DNA of 64,000 bases from Treponema sp. (lineage in GTDB: Bacteria > Spirochaetota > Spirochaetia > Treponematales > Treponemataceae). Position 1 is the first letter of the stretch; the number at the start of each line of letters is the position of its first letter. Of this stretch, positions 25,990 through 35,424 are shown piece after piece. The notes beneath the pieces were generated by a model, which searched no databases, had not been told where the DNA came from, and worked only from the letters and a program-made list of their open reading frames with translations. Both the position numbers and the translations under genes were made by a program. The stretch spans positions 1 through 64,000 of the forward strand of contig JAFZOJ010000050.1 of NCBI GenBank assembly GCA_017550685.1, given 5' to 3'.

Positions 25990-26937
25990 ATGTTTAAAAA
26001 AATACTTTTTGTAATAGCTGTATGTACACTTATTATCTCCTGTGGAAAAAATACTGCTAAAGATGACCACGGATGCTTTACAGATTATGAAGAAGCTGTA
26101 AAGAATGCAGAAAAGAAAAATATTCCGCTGCTTGCTGTGTTTACTTCTGAGCGCAATGATGAACAGAATGAACAGTTTGTTACAGATATCATAAAGGACG
26201 AAGCTTTTTCTTCAATAAAAAAAGACTATTCGGTTTTCCATGTAGATTTTAGCAGCGATGATATACAGGCAAATTATCAGATAGCAATGCTTTTTAATAT
26301 TGATGTCATGCCTGCTGTTTTCCTTTGTACAAAAGAAGGCTATGTAGTTTCAAAGATTTCTGATGAAGAAGAATTTTCAAGCATGCTGGAATTCCAGAAT
26401 ATTCTTGATTCTAAAAAAGAGCAGCTTAGTGATTTTAATCAGATGGTTGCCCAGACAAAGAAAGGTTCTGCTTCTCAAAAGGTAGAAGCAATTGATACAC
26501 TTTACAACGCAACTGCTGTTGAATACAGAAACTTCCTTCTTCCTCTTGTTCAGGAAGTATTAAAGCTGGACAAGAAAAACGAAACAGGCCTTGCCGGAAA
26601 ATACATTCTTGCACTTGCCGAAACCGAAGCTGTAACAGCTTTTTCTACAGGTGACACAGATAGTGCCATCCAGAAATATCTGGAAGCTGCAAACAACAAT
26701 TTCCTTAAGGCAGAAGATAAACAGGAATGTTTTTATACAGCCGCTTATCTTGCCGCCTACAGTGGTTCCGAAGACTACGACGGAATTATGACTTATCTGC
26801 AGACTTCTTATGACCTGGCTCCTCAGTCAGAAAAAGCACCTGCAATTAAAGAAGCAATTGAGTATTTTAATCTTATCAGACAAAATGTTGATAAGAACGA
26901 TTATAAGGACATCAACAGCTTTGCAGATGAAAAATAA
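25990..26937 (+). CDS. Thioredoxin-fold lipoprotein lacking CXXC
   Basis: I choose the second ATG, 6 bp after an AAAGGA ribosome site; this gives 315 residues. The lipobox is LIISC (Cys18). Residues 30-150 look like a thioredoxin fold of the thioredoxin_7 type (IPLLAVFTSERNDEQN, YQIAMLFNIDVMPAVFL with the cis-proline), but the CXXC position reads TSERN, so it has no redox pair. The C-terminal half is helical and TPR-like. It may be a periplasmic chaperone or binding protein. The TlyC-like genes follow 15 bp downstream. Confidence 0.6.
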   Translation: MFKKILFVIAVCTLIISCGKNTAKDDHGCFTDYEEAVKNAEKKNIPLLAVFTSERNDEQNEQFVTDIIKDEAFSSIKKDYSVFHVDFSSDDIQANYQIAMLFNIDVMPAVFLCTKEGYVVSKISDEEEFSSMLEFQNILDSKKEQLSDFNQMVAQTKKGSASQKVEAIDTLYNATAVEYRNFLLPLVQEVLKLDKKNETGLAGKYILALAETEAVTAFSTGDTDSAIQKYLEAANNNFLKAEDKQECFYTAAYLAAYSGSEDYDGIMTYLQTSYDLAPQSEKAPAIKEAIEYFNLIRQNVDKNDYKDINSFADEK

Positions 26938-26952
26938 TCATACGGTTTATTG

Positions 26953-28236
26953 ATGGAAGACATACCCTCGTATCTGTTCATTATAGCTGCCGCACTCATA
27001 ACACTTTCCATGTTGTTTTCTATTTCGGAAAGCGCTTTTCTGGGAATGAATAAGCTCAGACTGCGCATTCTCCGAAAAAACAAAAACAAGCGTGCTTTAC
27101 GTGCGGGCAAGCTTCTGGATAAAAAAGAGCACCTTATAAATACCATCCTTATTTCCAATGATCTTGTAAACATTTTTCTTTCGGCAATTTTAACTTCCAT
27201 TGCACTCTCTCTTTTTGGTCCAAGCGGAGTTTCTATTGCAACCTTTACCGCAACAATTCTCCTGCTTATCTTTGGAGAAATCACACCAAAAACAATTGCC
27301 GCCCGCTGTCCTGATCCGATTGCCTACCGGCTTTCCGGCTTTATAAGTATTTTTGTAAAGCTTATGTATCCGGTAGTTTTTATAGTCACTGCATTTTCTC
27401 AGCTGGTGCTCCGCATTATAGGCATTAAGAGCGATAAACAGAAAAAGTCTTACACCGAAGAAGAAATAAAAACCTTTTTTGAAATGAGCTCTGAGTCGGG
27501 AGTTATCGAAGAAGATGAAAACCGCTTTATGAACCAGATTTTTAAGTTCAGCGATCTGGAAGCTCAGGATATAATGGTGCCTCGCACAAGAATCCGTGCA
27601 GTTTCTTCAAGCTCTACCTACCGCGATATTATTGAACTTTCGCAGCGCCTTGGTTTTACACGTTTCCCGGTTTACAGAAAATCCATAGATGATATTGTGG
27701 GCATTATTTATCTTAAGGACATGATTAAATATAAAAACTGTCCCGAAAGCTTTAAGATTACCGAAGTTATGCGCCCGCCGCTTTTTATACTTGGCACCAA
27801 GACAATGTCTTCGGTTCAGCAGATGATGTTTGACAGCCACCAGTCCATTGCAATTATTGTTGATGAATATTCGGGTACAGACGGCATTGTTACCGAAAAA
27901 GATATTTCGCGCGAGATTTTTGCCATGCCAGGTGATGATTCGCTGCGCGGTAAGGTTTTTGATTTTGATTCTGTAGAAAACAAAAATGATTTTGAAATTA
28001 ACGGATCTGTACTGCTCAGGGTTTTGAGCGGCGATCTTAAAATAAATCTTGATTCTGATGTAAACGAAACTATAGGCGGCTGGGTTATAGAACAGTTGAA
28101 CCGCATGCCTGTAGTTAATGACAAAATTGAATATGAAGGCTGGACCTTTGAGGTAAAGAAAATCCAGGCACACAGAATTGAACGCGTAAGAATATTCCGT
28201 GACAAAGCAGAACAAAGCGGGGAGGAGGCTGAATGA
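26953..28236 (+). CDS. CNNM/CorC (TlyC-like) membrane protein, first copy
   Basis: The 427-residue protein has a DUF21/CNNM membrane domain (about 1-180, with FSISESAFLGMNKLRLR and FGEITPKTIAARCP). Two CBS domains follow (ETLIR-like DIMVPRTRIRAVSS near 215; IIVDEYSGTDGIVTEKD near 300), then a CorC/HlyC C-terminal domain (GSVLLRVLSGDLKI). This family is linked to magnesium or cobalt efflux; in spirochaetes the name TlyC (hemolysin) is used without proof of haemolysis. It overlaps the second copy by 4 bp. Confidence 0.88.
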   Translation: MEDIPSYLFIIAAALITLSMLFSISESAFLGMNKLRLRILRKNKNKRALRAGKLLDKKEHLINTILISNDLVNIFLSAILTSIALSLFGPSGVSIATFTATILLLIFGEITPKTIAARCPDPIAYRLSGFISIFVKLMYPVVFIVTAFSQLVLRIIGIKSDKQKKSYTEEEIKTFFEMSSESGVIEEDENRFMNQIFKFSDLEAQDIMVPRTRIRAVSSSSTYRDIIELSQRLGFTRFPVYRKSIDDIVGIIYLKDMIKYKNCPESFKITEVMRPPLFILGTKTMSSVQQMMFDSHQSIAIIVDEYSGTDGIVTEKDISREIFAMPGDDSLRGKVFDFDSVENKNDFEINGSVLLRVLSGDLKINLDSDVNETIGGWVIEQLNRMPVVNDKIEYEGWTFEVKKIQAHRIERVRIFRDKAEQSGEEAE

Positions 28237-29501
28237 ATATAAGCATTTCAGATATTATCCTTCTTGCAGTTATTATTGTCCTCATTTTGTTTGTAGGTTT
28301 CTTTACTTCGTCGGAGACAGCGTATATTTCGTTGAATAAGGTAAAGCTCCGTCATATTCAGGATGAAAGAAAACGCGGTTCTTCTACAGTAACCAAGCTC
28401 AAGGCAAATATGCCGCGGCTTTTAACAACAGTTTTGATTGGTACCAATTTTTTGAATGCACTTATTTCGGCCCTGGCAACTGCTCTTGTTGTAAAAATCT
28501 GGGGTGGTGGCGGAGTAGGTCTTCCAACTCTTGCAACTGCCTTTATCATTACAACCTTTGGACAGATTATTCCAAAAACAATTGCTGGAAGAAACCCAGA
28601 AAAAAAATGTCTTTCGAGCGCAGTGCCTTTGTACACTCTTGAAAAAATATTCTTTCCTGTTGTTTTTCTTTTTGAACGACTGTCGCATGGAGTTGTCTGG
28701 ATTGTAGAAAAAATTATCAAACCGCGCGAGCACCTGATAACAGAAGAAGAACTTAAAACCCTTATTGATGTCGGCGAAAAAGAAGGAACCATTGAAAAGA
28801 ACGAAAGCCGCATGCTCAACAAGATTATCAAGTTTAATGATTTGTCGGCTACAGATATTATGAAGCATCGTTCCTTTGTAAGCATGGTAAACATTGATGC
28901 AGATTATGAAACTGTAGTAAATGAATTCCTTGCTTCCGGCTTTTCAAATCTTACTGTTTATAAGGATACGCCTGAAAATGTTGCGGGTGTAATTCATTAT
29001 AAAAAGGTTTTGTACGGTAACGAGCAGGTTGATGCAGGACCGGGATATGCAGGCCGTGTAATGGATGAAGTGCTTTTTGTTCCGGGAAGCTTTTCTGCAC
29101 TTGAGCTTTTGCAAAGACTCAGGGAAGAAGAAAATAAGTTTGCAGTTGTATTGAATGAGCAGGGACAGACTGCCGGAATTGTAACAATTGAAGATATTAT
29201 AAGAGTCGTTTTCGGCCGCATGACTGATGAAAATTCACGCGACAATATTCCTGCAGAAGAAAAAATACAGTTAGTTTCTGCTAACACATTTGTTGTGCCG
29301 GGCGACCTTAAGCTTGACGAAGTTAATGCAATCCTTCACTTAAACCTTCAGTCCGAAGAAATGAATACTCTTGGCGGATGGGTTTTGGAACAGATCGGGT
29401 ATCTTCCAACGGCAGGCATGGTGCTTGTAAAAGAAAGAATTCTTTTTACAGTAGAAGAAGTTAGTCAGCGCAGAATTACCAGTGTAAGAATTAAAATTTA
29501 G
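28233..29501 (+). CDS. CNNM/CorC (TlyC-like) membrane protein, second copy
   Basis: This is a 422-residue paralogue of the preceding protein with the same order: DUF21 (FFTSSETAYISLNKVKLRH; TFGQIIPKTIAGRNP), two CBS domains and a CorC/HlyC tail. A GGGGAGGAGG ribosome site within the first copy drives it, and the ATGA overlap predicts coupled, roughly equal synthesis, suggesting a heterodimer. Its stop overlaps that of the convergent omptin gene (TTAG shared). Confidence 0.88.
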   Translation: MNISISDIILLAVIIVLILFVGFFTSSETAYISLNKVKLRHIQDERKRGSSTVTKLKANMPRLLTTVLIGTNFLNALISALATALVVKIWGGGGVGLPTLATAFIITTFGQIIPKTIAGRNPEKKCLSSAVPLYTLEKIFFPVVFLFERLSHGVVWIVEKIIKPREHLITEEELKTLIDVGEKEGTIEKNESRMLNKIIKFNDLSATDIMKHRSFVSMVNIDADYETVVNEFLASGFSNLTVYKDTPENVAGVIHYKKVLYGNEQVDAGPGYAGRVMDEVLFVPGSFSALELLQRLREEENKFAVVLNEQGQTAGIVTIEDIIRVVFGRMTDENSRDNIPAEEKIQLVSANTFVVPGDLKLDEVNAILHLNLQSEEMNTLGGWVLEQIGYLPTAGMVLVKERILFTVEEVSQRRITSVRIKI

Positions 29502-30478
29502 AAATTAAGCTGATACACAATGGCGTAATTACCAAGGAAGCGTACTGTACCACCTAAGTTTTTGTAGTTTGGAGTATTATCAATGCTTTCAAAGGATGTG
29601 TCAGAAGCATAAGACAAGCCGTAAGAATCCGGTATAAACTGCAAGCCGCCTTTAATTCCAAGCTTATGATTTTTTCCAAGTTTAAAATAGATTGCGAGCT
29701 TGGCCTGCAGCAGCCATGCATCTTCAATTTTATCCATAAAGTAAAGATCGCGTACAAAATGATGGTCGCGGGCTTCCATGGTTTTTATCCAGGTGGCGCC
29801 AAGGTCAAAGTTAATAGTCATAAAGCCAAAAAGCTTGAACCGGTTTTCGATCAAAAGTTCGGGAGAAATAAAGAACTGGTTGTACGAAATTACGTTTCTC
29901 TCTCCAAAGCCTTCTACTTCCCAGTTATTATCTTCGTATAAACTAAAGCCACCATATCCAATAAAGGTTATATTCTGAATCTGTAAACCAAGCTTGGGAG
30001 TCAATATATACTTTTCCGCATCACCGAATCTAAAGGAATGACCTGCCATAAACTCAATCTGGTAAAAGTCATCCACAATGTTAATATGATTTGAATAATT
30101 TGTAAGGTGGTCTGGCTGCGAAGCATATTTCCAGTCATAATCTTCCATTATGCCGTACTCGCCTTTAAAGGTCGTAAAAAGATCAAAGGTAAAAACAACC
30201 TTTTTATCAATTTCAAGATTAAGCTTGTAGCCGGTATATATTGCATTCAAAAACTGCCAGTCCAGCATGCTGAGTCTTGTTGTTGGGGTTAATGTTACCT
30301 GATTATCATTGGTAGTTCTTTTTACATTCCAGACATTCTCAATTATTCTTCCGGTAAAGCAGCCGCCCTCTGTATCAAACTCAACAGTTACTGCAGGCTC
30401 CTTTTTATCAGCGTCCTGACAGAACATAAAAGTGTTGAAAAAAAAGATAACTGAAAGAATTAGCAAAATCTTTTTCAT
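29498..30478 (-). CDS. Omptin-family outer membrane protease
   Basis: A signal peptide (about 1-21) precedes a barrel of about 305 residues that ends in phenylalanine, as beta-barrel proteins do. Several stretches match OmpT/Pla landmarks: LSMLDWQFLNA (69-79), MEDYDW (111-116), GERNVISYNQFF (192-203) and ARDHHF (236-241). The four catalytic residues of omptins are all present: Asp113 and Asp115, Asp238 and His240. It should therefore cleave between basic residues on the cell surface. It follows the RluA gene with no gap (TAAATG). Omptins are best known from enteric gammaproteobacteria, so a spirochaete copy is notable. Confidence 0.85.
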   Translation of the reverse strand: MKKILLILSVIFFFNTFMFCQDADKKEPAVTVEFDTEGGCFTGRIIENVWNVKRTTNDNQVTLTPTTRLSMLDWQFLNAIYTGYKLNLEIDKKVVFTFDLFTTFKGEYGIMEDYDWKYASQPDHLTNYSNHINIVDDFYQIEFMAGHSFRFGDAEKYILTPKLGLQIQNITFIGYGGFSLYEDNNWEVEGFGERNVISYNQFFISPELLIENRFKLFGFMTINFDLGATWIKTMEARDHHFVRDLYFMDKIEDAWLLQAKLAIYFKLGKNHKLGIKGGLQFIPDSYGLSYASDTSFESIDNTPNYKNLGGTVRFLGNYAIVYQLNF

Positions 30479-31228
30479 TTACTGCTCCAGAGGGTCTATA
30501 TCAAAAAGCTTTGCAAGCTGCTTTCTGGTTGCTTCCATATCCTTAGGGTAGGGTGCGGTAAAGCTTACAGCCTGGCCGGTCACAGGATGTGTAAATTCAA
30601 TTTTATAGGCGTGAAGGGCAAGACGGCTCAAAAGAGGGCGTTCTTCAGCTTCGTCACCGTTCCATTTGCGTTTGATTTCGCTCAGGCGGACAGGCTTCTG
30701 GTTACCGCCGTAAAGAGGGTCACAGACAATAGAAAAACCGTTTGCCGCAAGATGTGCACGGATTTGATGTGTGCGTCCTGTAAGAGGCCTTGCAATTATC
30801 CAAGAATATGGTCCGCAGGAACCAAGGTTTGTAAAGTCTGTAACAGAGGGCTTTCCGTATTTTTTGCTTACAACGGTTCTGTGCCTTATGTCTCCATCCG
30901 GCTGCAGTGCTAAATCTACATGAAGCTCGGGCCACAGCGGATGACCATAAACAAGAGCGTGGTAGGTTTTATGAACAAGGCGTTTTTCAAACTGTTCCGA
31001 AAGCTTTTTATGTGCTTCAGCTGTTCGTGCATAAACAATAATTCCAGAAGTATCCTTGTCTATGCGGTGAACTGCAAACAGCTTGCCAAATTCTTTTTCT
31101 GCCATAAGGTCGAGCCTTGGCGCTTCCTGGTTATATCTGTCTGCCGCAATAAGGATTCCGGACTGCTTGTTGAGAACTACAATATCATCATCGCTGTAAA
31201 TTGTCGTGTAGCCGTTGTTTTTTGCCAT
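30479..31228 (-). CDS. RluA-family pseudouridine synthase
   Basis: The 249-residue enzyme has the RluA catalytic motif HRIDKDTSGIIV, with Asp57 as the nucleophile, plus TGRTHQIRAHLA and DPLYGG. There is no S4 domain. It isomerises uridine in rRNA or tRNA; the target cannot be told. I choose the ATG at 31228; a GTG 6 bp upstream is also possible. The omptin gene starts directly at its stop. Confidence 0.9.
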   Translation of the reverse strand: MAKNNGYTTIYSDDDIVVLNKQSGILIAADRYNQEAPRLDLMAEKEFGKLFAVHRIDKDTSGIIVYARTAEAHKKLSEQFEKRLVHKTYHALVYGHPLWPELHVDLALQPDGDIRHRTVVSKKYGKPSVTDFTNLGSCGPYSWIIARPLTGRTHQIRAHLAANGFSIVCDPLYGGNQKPVRLSEIKRKWNGDEAEERPLLSRLALHAYKIEFTHPVTGQAVSFTAPYPKDMEATRKQLAKLFDIDPLEQ

Positions 31229-31266
31229 AATCACAGTTTATCAGAAAAAGTGTGTTGTGTCATTCC

Positions 31267-31303
31267 AAAAAAAAATCCCCTTCCCTGAAAACCAGAGAAG
31301 GGG
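31267..31303 (-). terminator. Intrinsic terminator of the lipoprotein gene pair
   Basis: On the minus strand, CCCCTTC...GAAGGGG forms a strong stem followed by ATTTTTTTTT. It lies just past the stop of the 31325-33352 gene and before the RluA gene, so it separates the two units. Confidence 0.85.
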
Positions 31304-31324
31304 AGTAAAGGCTAAGTCAAAGGA

Positions 31325-33352
31325 CTAGTCGGTAAGATCTATTGTGAATGGATAGCTTACTGTAGTCATCTGATACTGTGCCTGCAGCATACAGTTATAT
31401 ACATAACCGGTTGGCAGGTTGTTCAAAGCAATTTCAAATTCATTTGCTGTGCCACGTTCTGCACCATCCTGCTCTGCATAGAAGTAGGTATGTCCACTAT
31501 AACTGATCTTGAATGAAACATTGTTGTATTTCCAGGTTGGAGGATTGTCACCTGTTGCAACCGGTACAGTAAGAGAAACTTTTGTAGTTGAAGCACCAAT
31601 TGTTGCCTTAGATACAGTGTTAGTAGCATCTTTTGCAACTGTTCCATTAATACCAAATGCACTTACCCATGCCTGCAGAATATCATAAGTCTTATCGTTG
31701 TAGATTTCGATATCACCTTCGCGTGAATAAGAAGCATACAGATTAAGATTCTTATAGTCATCATAAGCATCAGGAACGTCAGCAGTTACAGGATATTTTG
31801 TTCCTGTTGTAAGATCTGTAATCCAGTAAATCCAGTCTGCAGGTCCATTATAAAGATATGGATTTCCGGCAGAACCTTTTCCATTTGCACCCTTTACAGG
31901 ATTAAGTACAGTATAGGTCTGGTCGCTCTTACTCCAGTAAACAATCTTATCGTCTCTGCTTTCTTCTCCGCCACCAATATCTTCACCTTCGTTCCAGGTA
32001 CCGCCCTGAACAATGTATTTTACTCTATAGCGGTTGATTGTAGGAAGTACGGCACCAGTTTCTACACCTGTAATTTCTACATAAGCAGCTGTTGTAGAAT
32101 ATCCGGCGTTGTTTTGTGAATAGAGGCGGGCGATATAGCGTTTTCCAAGTTCAAGATAAACGTCCAGGTATTCACTGTTTGCAAACAATGAACCTCCCTT
32201 GTAGAATCTTGGATTTGCCCTTACATCATTAAGATAGTTGAATGAGTATTTTGCATTAATCTGACCGTCAGTTGCAATTTCCGGATCACCAAAAATTGCA
32301 TCAAAAGCACTTACTGTAGAAATTGGAGCATTAACAACAGCATCATCAGAAATTTCTGCAATTTCGAGTGCAAAGTTCATTTCGGTATTTACTGCATCTC
32401 CATCCCACTCAAAGTGTGCTGTATAGAAGCCAGGATAAACTGCTTCTTCTGCTTCATCTGTGAGTGTACCATTAGAAGCCTTGTACTTATTAAACTGAAC
32501 TGTAAAATCAGAAGGGGCTGCAGGTTTAGAACCAACAAGGTTAGGAATAGTAATTGTATCATCTACGGTTTTGCCCGGCAGAATAATAAGAACATCATTC
32601 CATACAAACTTGCGGTTTTCATTTGCTTTGGTAAATTCAACCTGGAAAGAGTAGGTACCCGGTTTTAAGTCTTCACCGTTAGCATCAAAGCTTGCTGTTC
32701 CTGCAACAAGTTCTGCATTATCAAGAGTCATGAAAGTATCTTCGCCACCGGCACTCTTAATTTTCTGACCTGTTGTAATATCGTAAATATATGCTTTTGC
32801 AATAAAACCGTCAGGAATTGTCATGCCGCTTTCAAGGCCAAGTGTTAAATCAATATTACCTGTTTTGCTCAGGCCCTTTGGTGTAAGTGTAAATTTGATG
32901 ACGTTTGTAAACATCATATCTACGTTACCGTAACCAATAAGTACTGCCTTGGTAAGAACTTCGTCTGCAGTTGGATCGGCACCTGGTAAATCTGAATCTG
33001 CACAAGCGGCAAGAGTTAAAGACCAGTTGTAACAGTCAATATCCAGAATTACCTTTCCGACTTTTCCGTCTGTAGATGTTACAGTTACATCTTTAGGGGC
33101 GAGTTCCTGTCCGCTTTGAGCTTTACCCCAAAGATAGAATTTCAAATGTTCGTCTGCAACAAATGGATCTGCAACAATGGTACGACTGCTTGCGTTCTTA
33201 ACGAATTTGATGTTGTCGTTCTGCGAAATCGTAATGTTGAGAGGCTGTTTGTCGCTTCCAGTAAATGTTCCGTTTGCATCTCCTTTACAGGCTGCAATTA
33301 CAGCAATTAACATTGCACTGAGCATTACTGCTTTAAGTTTAATGTTCTTCAT
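31325..33352 (-). CDS. Large lipoprotein of unknown function
   Basis: The ATG at 33352 is preceded by a perfect AAGGAGG, so longer frames are rejected. The 675-residue protein has lipobox VIAAC (Cys22). The mature part is rich in Thr, Asp, Gly and Asn and reads as several beta domains, with repeated phrases such as DLKPGTYSFQVEFT and GYVYNCMLQAQYQ, like Ig or fibronectin-type modules. It ends at a strong terminator. It lies 1 bp after a smaller lipoprotein gene. A surface or periplasmic binding role is likely, but no family is recognised. Confidence 0.65.
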   Translation of the reverse strand: MKNIKLKAVMLSAMLIAVIAACKGDANGTFTGSDKQPLNITISQNDNIKFVKNASSRTIVADPFVADEHLKFYLWGKAQSGQELAPKDVTVTSTDGKVGKVILDIDCYNWSLTLAACADSDLPGADPTADEVLTKAVLIGYGNVDMMFTNVIKFTLTPKGLSKTGNIDLTLGLESGMTIPDGFIAKAYIYDITTGQKIKSAGGEDTFMTLDNAELVAGTASFDANGEDLKPGTYSFQVEFTKANENRKFVWNDVLIILPGKTVDDTITIPNLVGSKPAAPSDFTVQFNKYKASNGTLTDEAEEAVYPGFYTAHFEWDGDAVNTEMNFALEIAEISDDAVVNAPISTVSAFDAIFGDPEIATDGQINAKYSFNYLNDVRANPRFYKGGSLFANSEYLDVYLELGKRYIARLYSQNNAGYSTTAAYVEITGVETGAVLPTINRYRVKYIVQGGTWNEGEDIGGGEESRDDKIVYWSKSDQTYTVLNPVKGANGKGSAGNPYLYNGPADWIYWITDLTTGTKYPVTADVPDAYDDYKNLNLYASYSREGDIEIYNDKTYDILQAWVSAFGINGTVAKDATNTVSKATIGASTTKVSLTVPVATGDNPPTWKYNNVSFKISYSGHTYFYAEQDGAERGTANEFEIALNNLPTGYVYNCMLQAQYQMTTVSYPFTIDLTD

Positions 33353-33353
33353 G

Positions 33354-33908
33354 TTAATCCTCCTTGAAGAAATCGGTCTGTCCGTAGACCTGTTCGTAGA
33401 TAACGATGGAGCACCAGTCCTTGTACTTATTACCATCATTACCAATAACTGTCAGATGTAAAATGTAAGTATCCGGCTTAAGCTCTTCGTTTGCACTGAT
33501 GCGCGAACGTGGAACAAAGGCACGGAACTCCCGCTTGTTTTTACCACTCTCCGAATAAAAATCTAATCCGGCGGTAATGTCCTGCAGGGTAGATTTAATT
33601 TCACTTTGTGAACCCTGCTGTATATATACAATTTTATAAAATGCCCATTCATAAGCGCTGCAATTATATGGTGCAGCAATATTTATAGAACCTTCCGAGC
33701 TTACAAAGTAGGTCGGATCCAGCATGTTTTCCTGCCTGAAGCCTTCGTCTCCAGGATTAATTATATGCTCCATGTCGGTTGCAGGTTCATAATGCGAATT
33801 GTAGTCTTCGAGCATAGTGTTGATGTTATTCTTGCAGCCGGCACACAAAAAGAGTGCAGCAAGGAAAGAGAACATCAGCTTTTGACAGGTCGTACAATAT
33901 CGCTTCAT
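33354..33908 (-). CDS. Lipoprotein, partner of the large lipoprotein
   Basis: I start at the ATG at 33908 (RYCTTCQKLMFSFLAALF), because a TAGGA ribosome site lies 6 bp upstream and a lipobox LCAGC (Cys25) follows; 184 residues result. The mature part contains short motifs shared with the next protein (LKPDTYILHLTVIGNDG compared with LKPGTYSFQVEFT), so both probably carry the same beta module. Only 1 bp separates the genes. Function unknown. Confidence 0.6.
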   Translation of the reverse strand: MKRYCTTCQKLMFSFLAALFLCAGCKNNINTMLEDYNSHYEPATDMEHIINPGDEGFRQENMLDPTYFVSSEGSINIAAPYNCSAYEWAFYKIVYIQQGSQSEIKSTLQDITAGLDFYSESGKNKREFRAFVPRSRISANEELKPDTYILHLTVIGNDGNKYKDWCSIVIYEQVYGQTDFFKED

Positions 33909-34177
33909 ACGCATTCCTACTTTTAAATTTTCGGCATAACACCGAAAAAAACGCACAAAATTATCGGCAGAATTTGAATTTTTTTTAGCAAATTCTTCCA
34001 AAAACGCGAAAATTTTTTAATTTTTTTGATTGTTTAGTTTTTTTGAATAGGTTTATAGTATTTATTTTTGAGCCAAGAGTGATTATATAATGAAAATCTG
34101 AATAATGCAAACAAATTTTTCATTTTTTTTATGAATTTGATATGGATTTTTTTATGATAAAATTCTATAAATAAACT
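33909..34177. other. AT-rich divergent intergenic region
   Basis: These 269 bp between the lipoprotein pair and queD are extremely A/T-rich, with T-runs at 34017-34030 and 34121-34131. A leaderless -10 for queD lies at the right end. I see no other gene; the lipoprotein promoter must be here but no clear pair of hexamers stands out. Confidence 0.5.
34166..34171 (+). promoter_or_regulatory. Leaderless -10 element of queD
   Basis: TATAAA ends 6 nt before the queD ATG at 34178, placing the start point on the ATG. No ribosome site precedes the gene. Confidence 0.45.
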
Positions 34178-34579
34178 ATGTTTGAAGTACGGGTTACAGC
34201 CGATTTTGCAGCGGCACATTTTTTACGCGATTATAACGGTAAATGCGAAAATCTCCACGGCCACAATTATAAGGTTTATGCTCATGTGCGCGGAGAAGTT
34301 TTAAACGAAGGCGGCATGCTGCTTGATTTTACTGCGCTCAAGGGTGCTTTGCGTGCTGTGTGCGGCAAGCTGGACCATACCAATCTGAACGACCTTGAAG
34401 TTTTTGATAATAATCCAAGTGCAGAGCGTATTGCAAAATACATTTATGACGGTGTAGTGGCTGAGCTTTCAAAGGGCGGTGTGGATATTTCCTTTAAGCC
34501 GGGCAAAAAAGAAGCCGTACTGTTTGCAGTTGATGTTTTTGAAACGGAAACTTCCCGCGCACGATATTGTATTGATTAA
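34178..34579 (+). CDS. queD: 6-carboxy-tetrahydropterin synthase (QueD/PTPS family)
   Basis: The 133-residue enzyme has the zinc histidines His14 (AAAHFL), His27 and His29 (LHGHNY), and the catalytic Cys23 (KCENLHGH), as in QueD rather than eukaryotic PTPS. KLDHTNLND and the Glu in FETETS complete the site. It makes the preQ0 intermediate of queuosine synthesis. No queC, queE or queF is adjacent. Confidence 0.9.
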   Translation: MFEVRVTADFAAAHFLRDYNGKCENLHGHNYKVYAHVRGEVLNEGGMLLDFTALKGALRAVCGKLDHTNLNDLEVFDNNPSAERIAKYIYDGVVAELSKGGVDISFKPGKKEAVLFAVDVFETETSRARYCID

Positions 34580-34608
34580 ATAGATTCCGAAACAAGTTTT
34601 GGATGACG

Positions 34609-35373
34609 TTAGAACCTCACAGGTACTCCCATTTTATTCAATTCATCCTTAATGCCACCTACAGTATAAGTTCCATTATGAACCATGCTTGCAATGAGGG
34701 CTGCGTCGGCTTTTCCTTCGGTCAGAGCGTCTGCCAGGTGCTTTGGAGTTCCGCCTCCGCCGCTTGCAATTACAGGAACATTTACGTTTTCGGAAATAAG
34801 GCGTGTTAGCTCAATGTCGTAGCCGTTCTTTGTACCGTCGGCATCCATAGAGTTGAGTACAATTTCTCCGGCTCCAAGTGATACTCCCTTTTTTGCCCAT
34901 TCAAGAGCATCCAGGCCTGTATCTACGCGGCCACCGTTTATTGTGGTTCCAAAGCCGCATGGCTTGGTAGGGTCGCGGCGGACATCCATTCCCAGAACAA
35001 TGCTCTGGTTGCCAAAGATGCGGGCGCCCTCGGTGATAAGGGAAGGGTTTTTTACAGCCTGACTGTTGAGTGAAACTTTTTCTGCGCCCGCAAGAATTGT
35101 AGACCTTATATCTTCAATAGTTCCAATACCGCCGCCGACACAGAACGGAATAAATACCTGCTGTGCAACACGCGAAATCAAATCAAGAATAGGGCCGCGT
35201 CCACGGGCACTTGCAATGATGTCATAAAAAACAAGCTCATCTACACCCTGACGGTAATATTCAGCCGCCATTTCTACCGGGTCACCAATATCTATATTAT
35301 TCTGAAACTTCACACCCTTTGTAGTGCGTCCATCCTTTACATCAAGACAGATTATTATTCGTTTTTTTAACAT
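34609..35373 (-). CDS. hisF: Imidazole glycerol phosphate synthase cyclase subunit
   Basis: The 254-residue barrel has both catalytic aspartates of HisF, Asp11 (IIICLDVKDG) and Asp130 (VLGMDV), and the phosphate loops CVGGGI and ASGGGG. With HisH it closes the imidazole ring in histidine synthesis. A GTGGAG ribosome site supports the ATG. hisH is 100 bp upstream, separated by two palindromic elements. No other his gene is within the window, so a role outside histidine synthesis (as for some HisFH paralogues in surface sugar modification) cannot be excluded. Confidence 0.9.
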   Translation of the reverse strand: MLKKRIIICLDVKDGRTTKGVKFQNNIDIGDPVEMAAEYYRQGVDELVFYDIIASARGRGPILDLISRVAQQVFIPFCVGGGIGTIEDIRSTILAGAEKVSLNSQAVKNPSLITEGARIFGNQSIVLGMDVRRDPTKPCGFGTTINGGRVDTGLDALEWAKKGVSLGAGEIVLNSMDADGTKNGYDIELTRLISENVNVPVIASGGGGTPKHLADALTEGKADAALIASMVHNGTYTVGGIKDELNKMGVPVRF

Positions 35374-35384
35374 CTTAACTCCAC

Positions 35385-35412
35385 GTCATTACCGGGCTTG
35401 ACCCGGTAATCC
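35385..35412. repeat. TTGTCGGG-type palindromic element (TTACCGGG variant)
   Basis: ATTACCGGG, CTTGA and CCCGGTAAT form a perfect-arm hairpin between hisH and hisF, preceded by GTC. Confidence 0.8.
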
Positions 35413-35424
35413 ATTTTTCAAGAT

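Noticed and set aside
33353-33445. Longer start of the large lipoprotein
   Set aside because: It would run through the ribosome site and the end of the preceding lipoprotein gene; the ATG at 33352 with AAGGAGG and a lipobox is clearly better.
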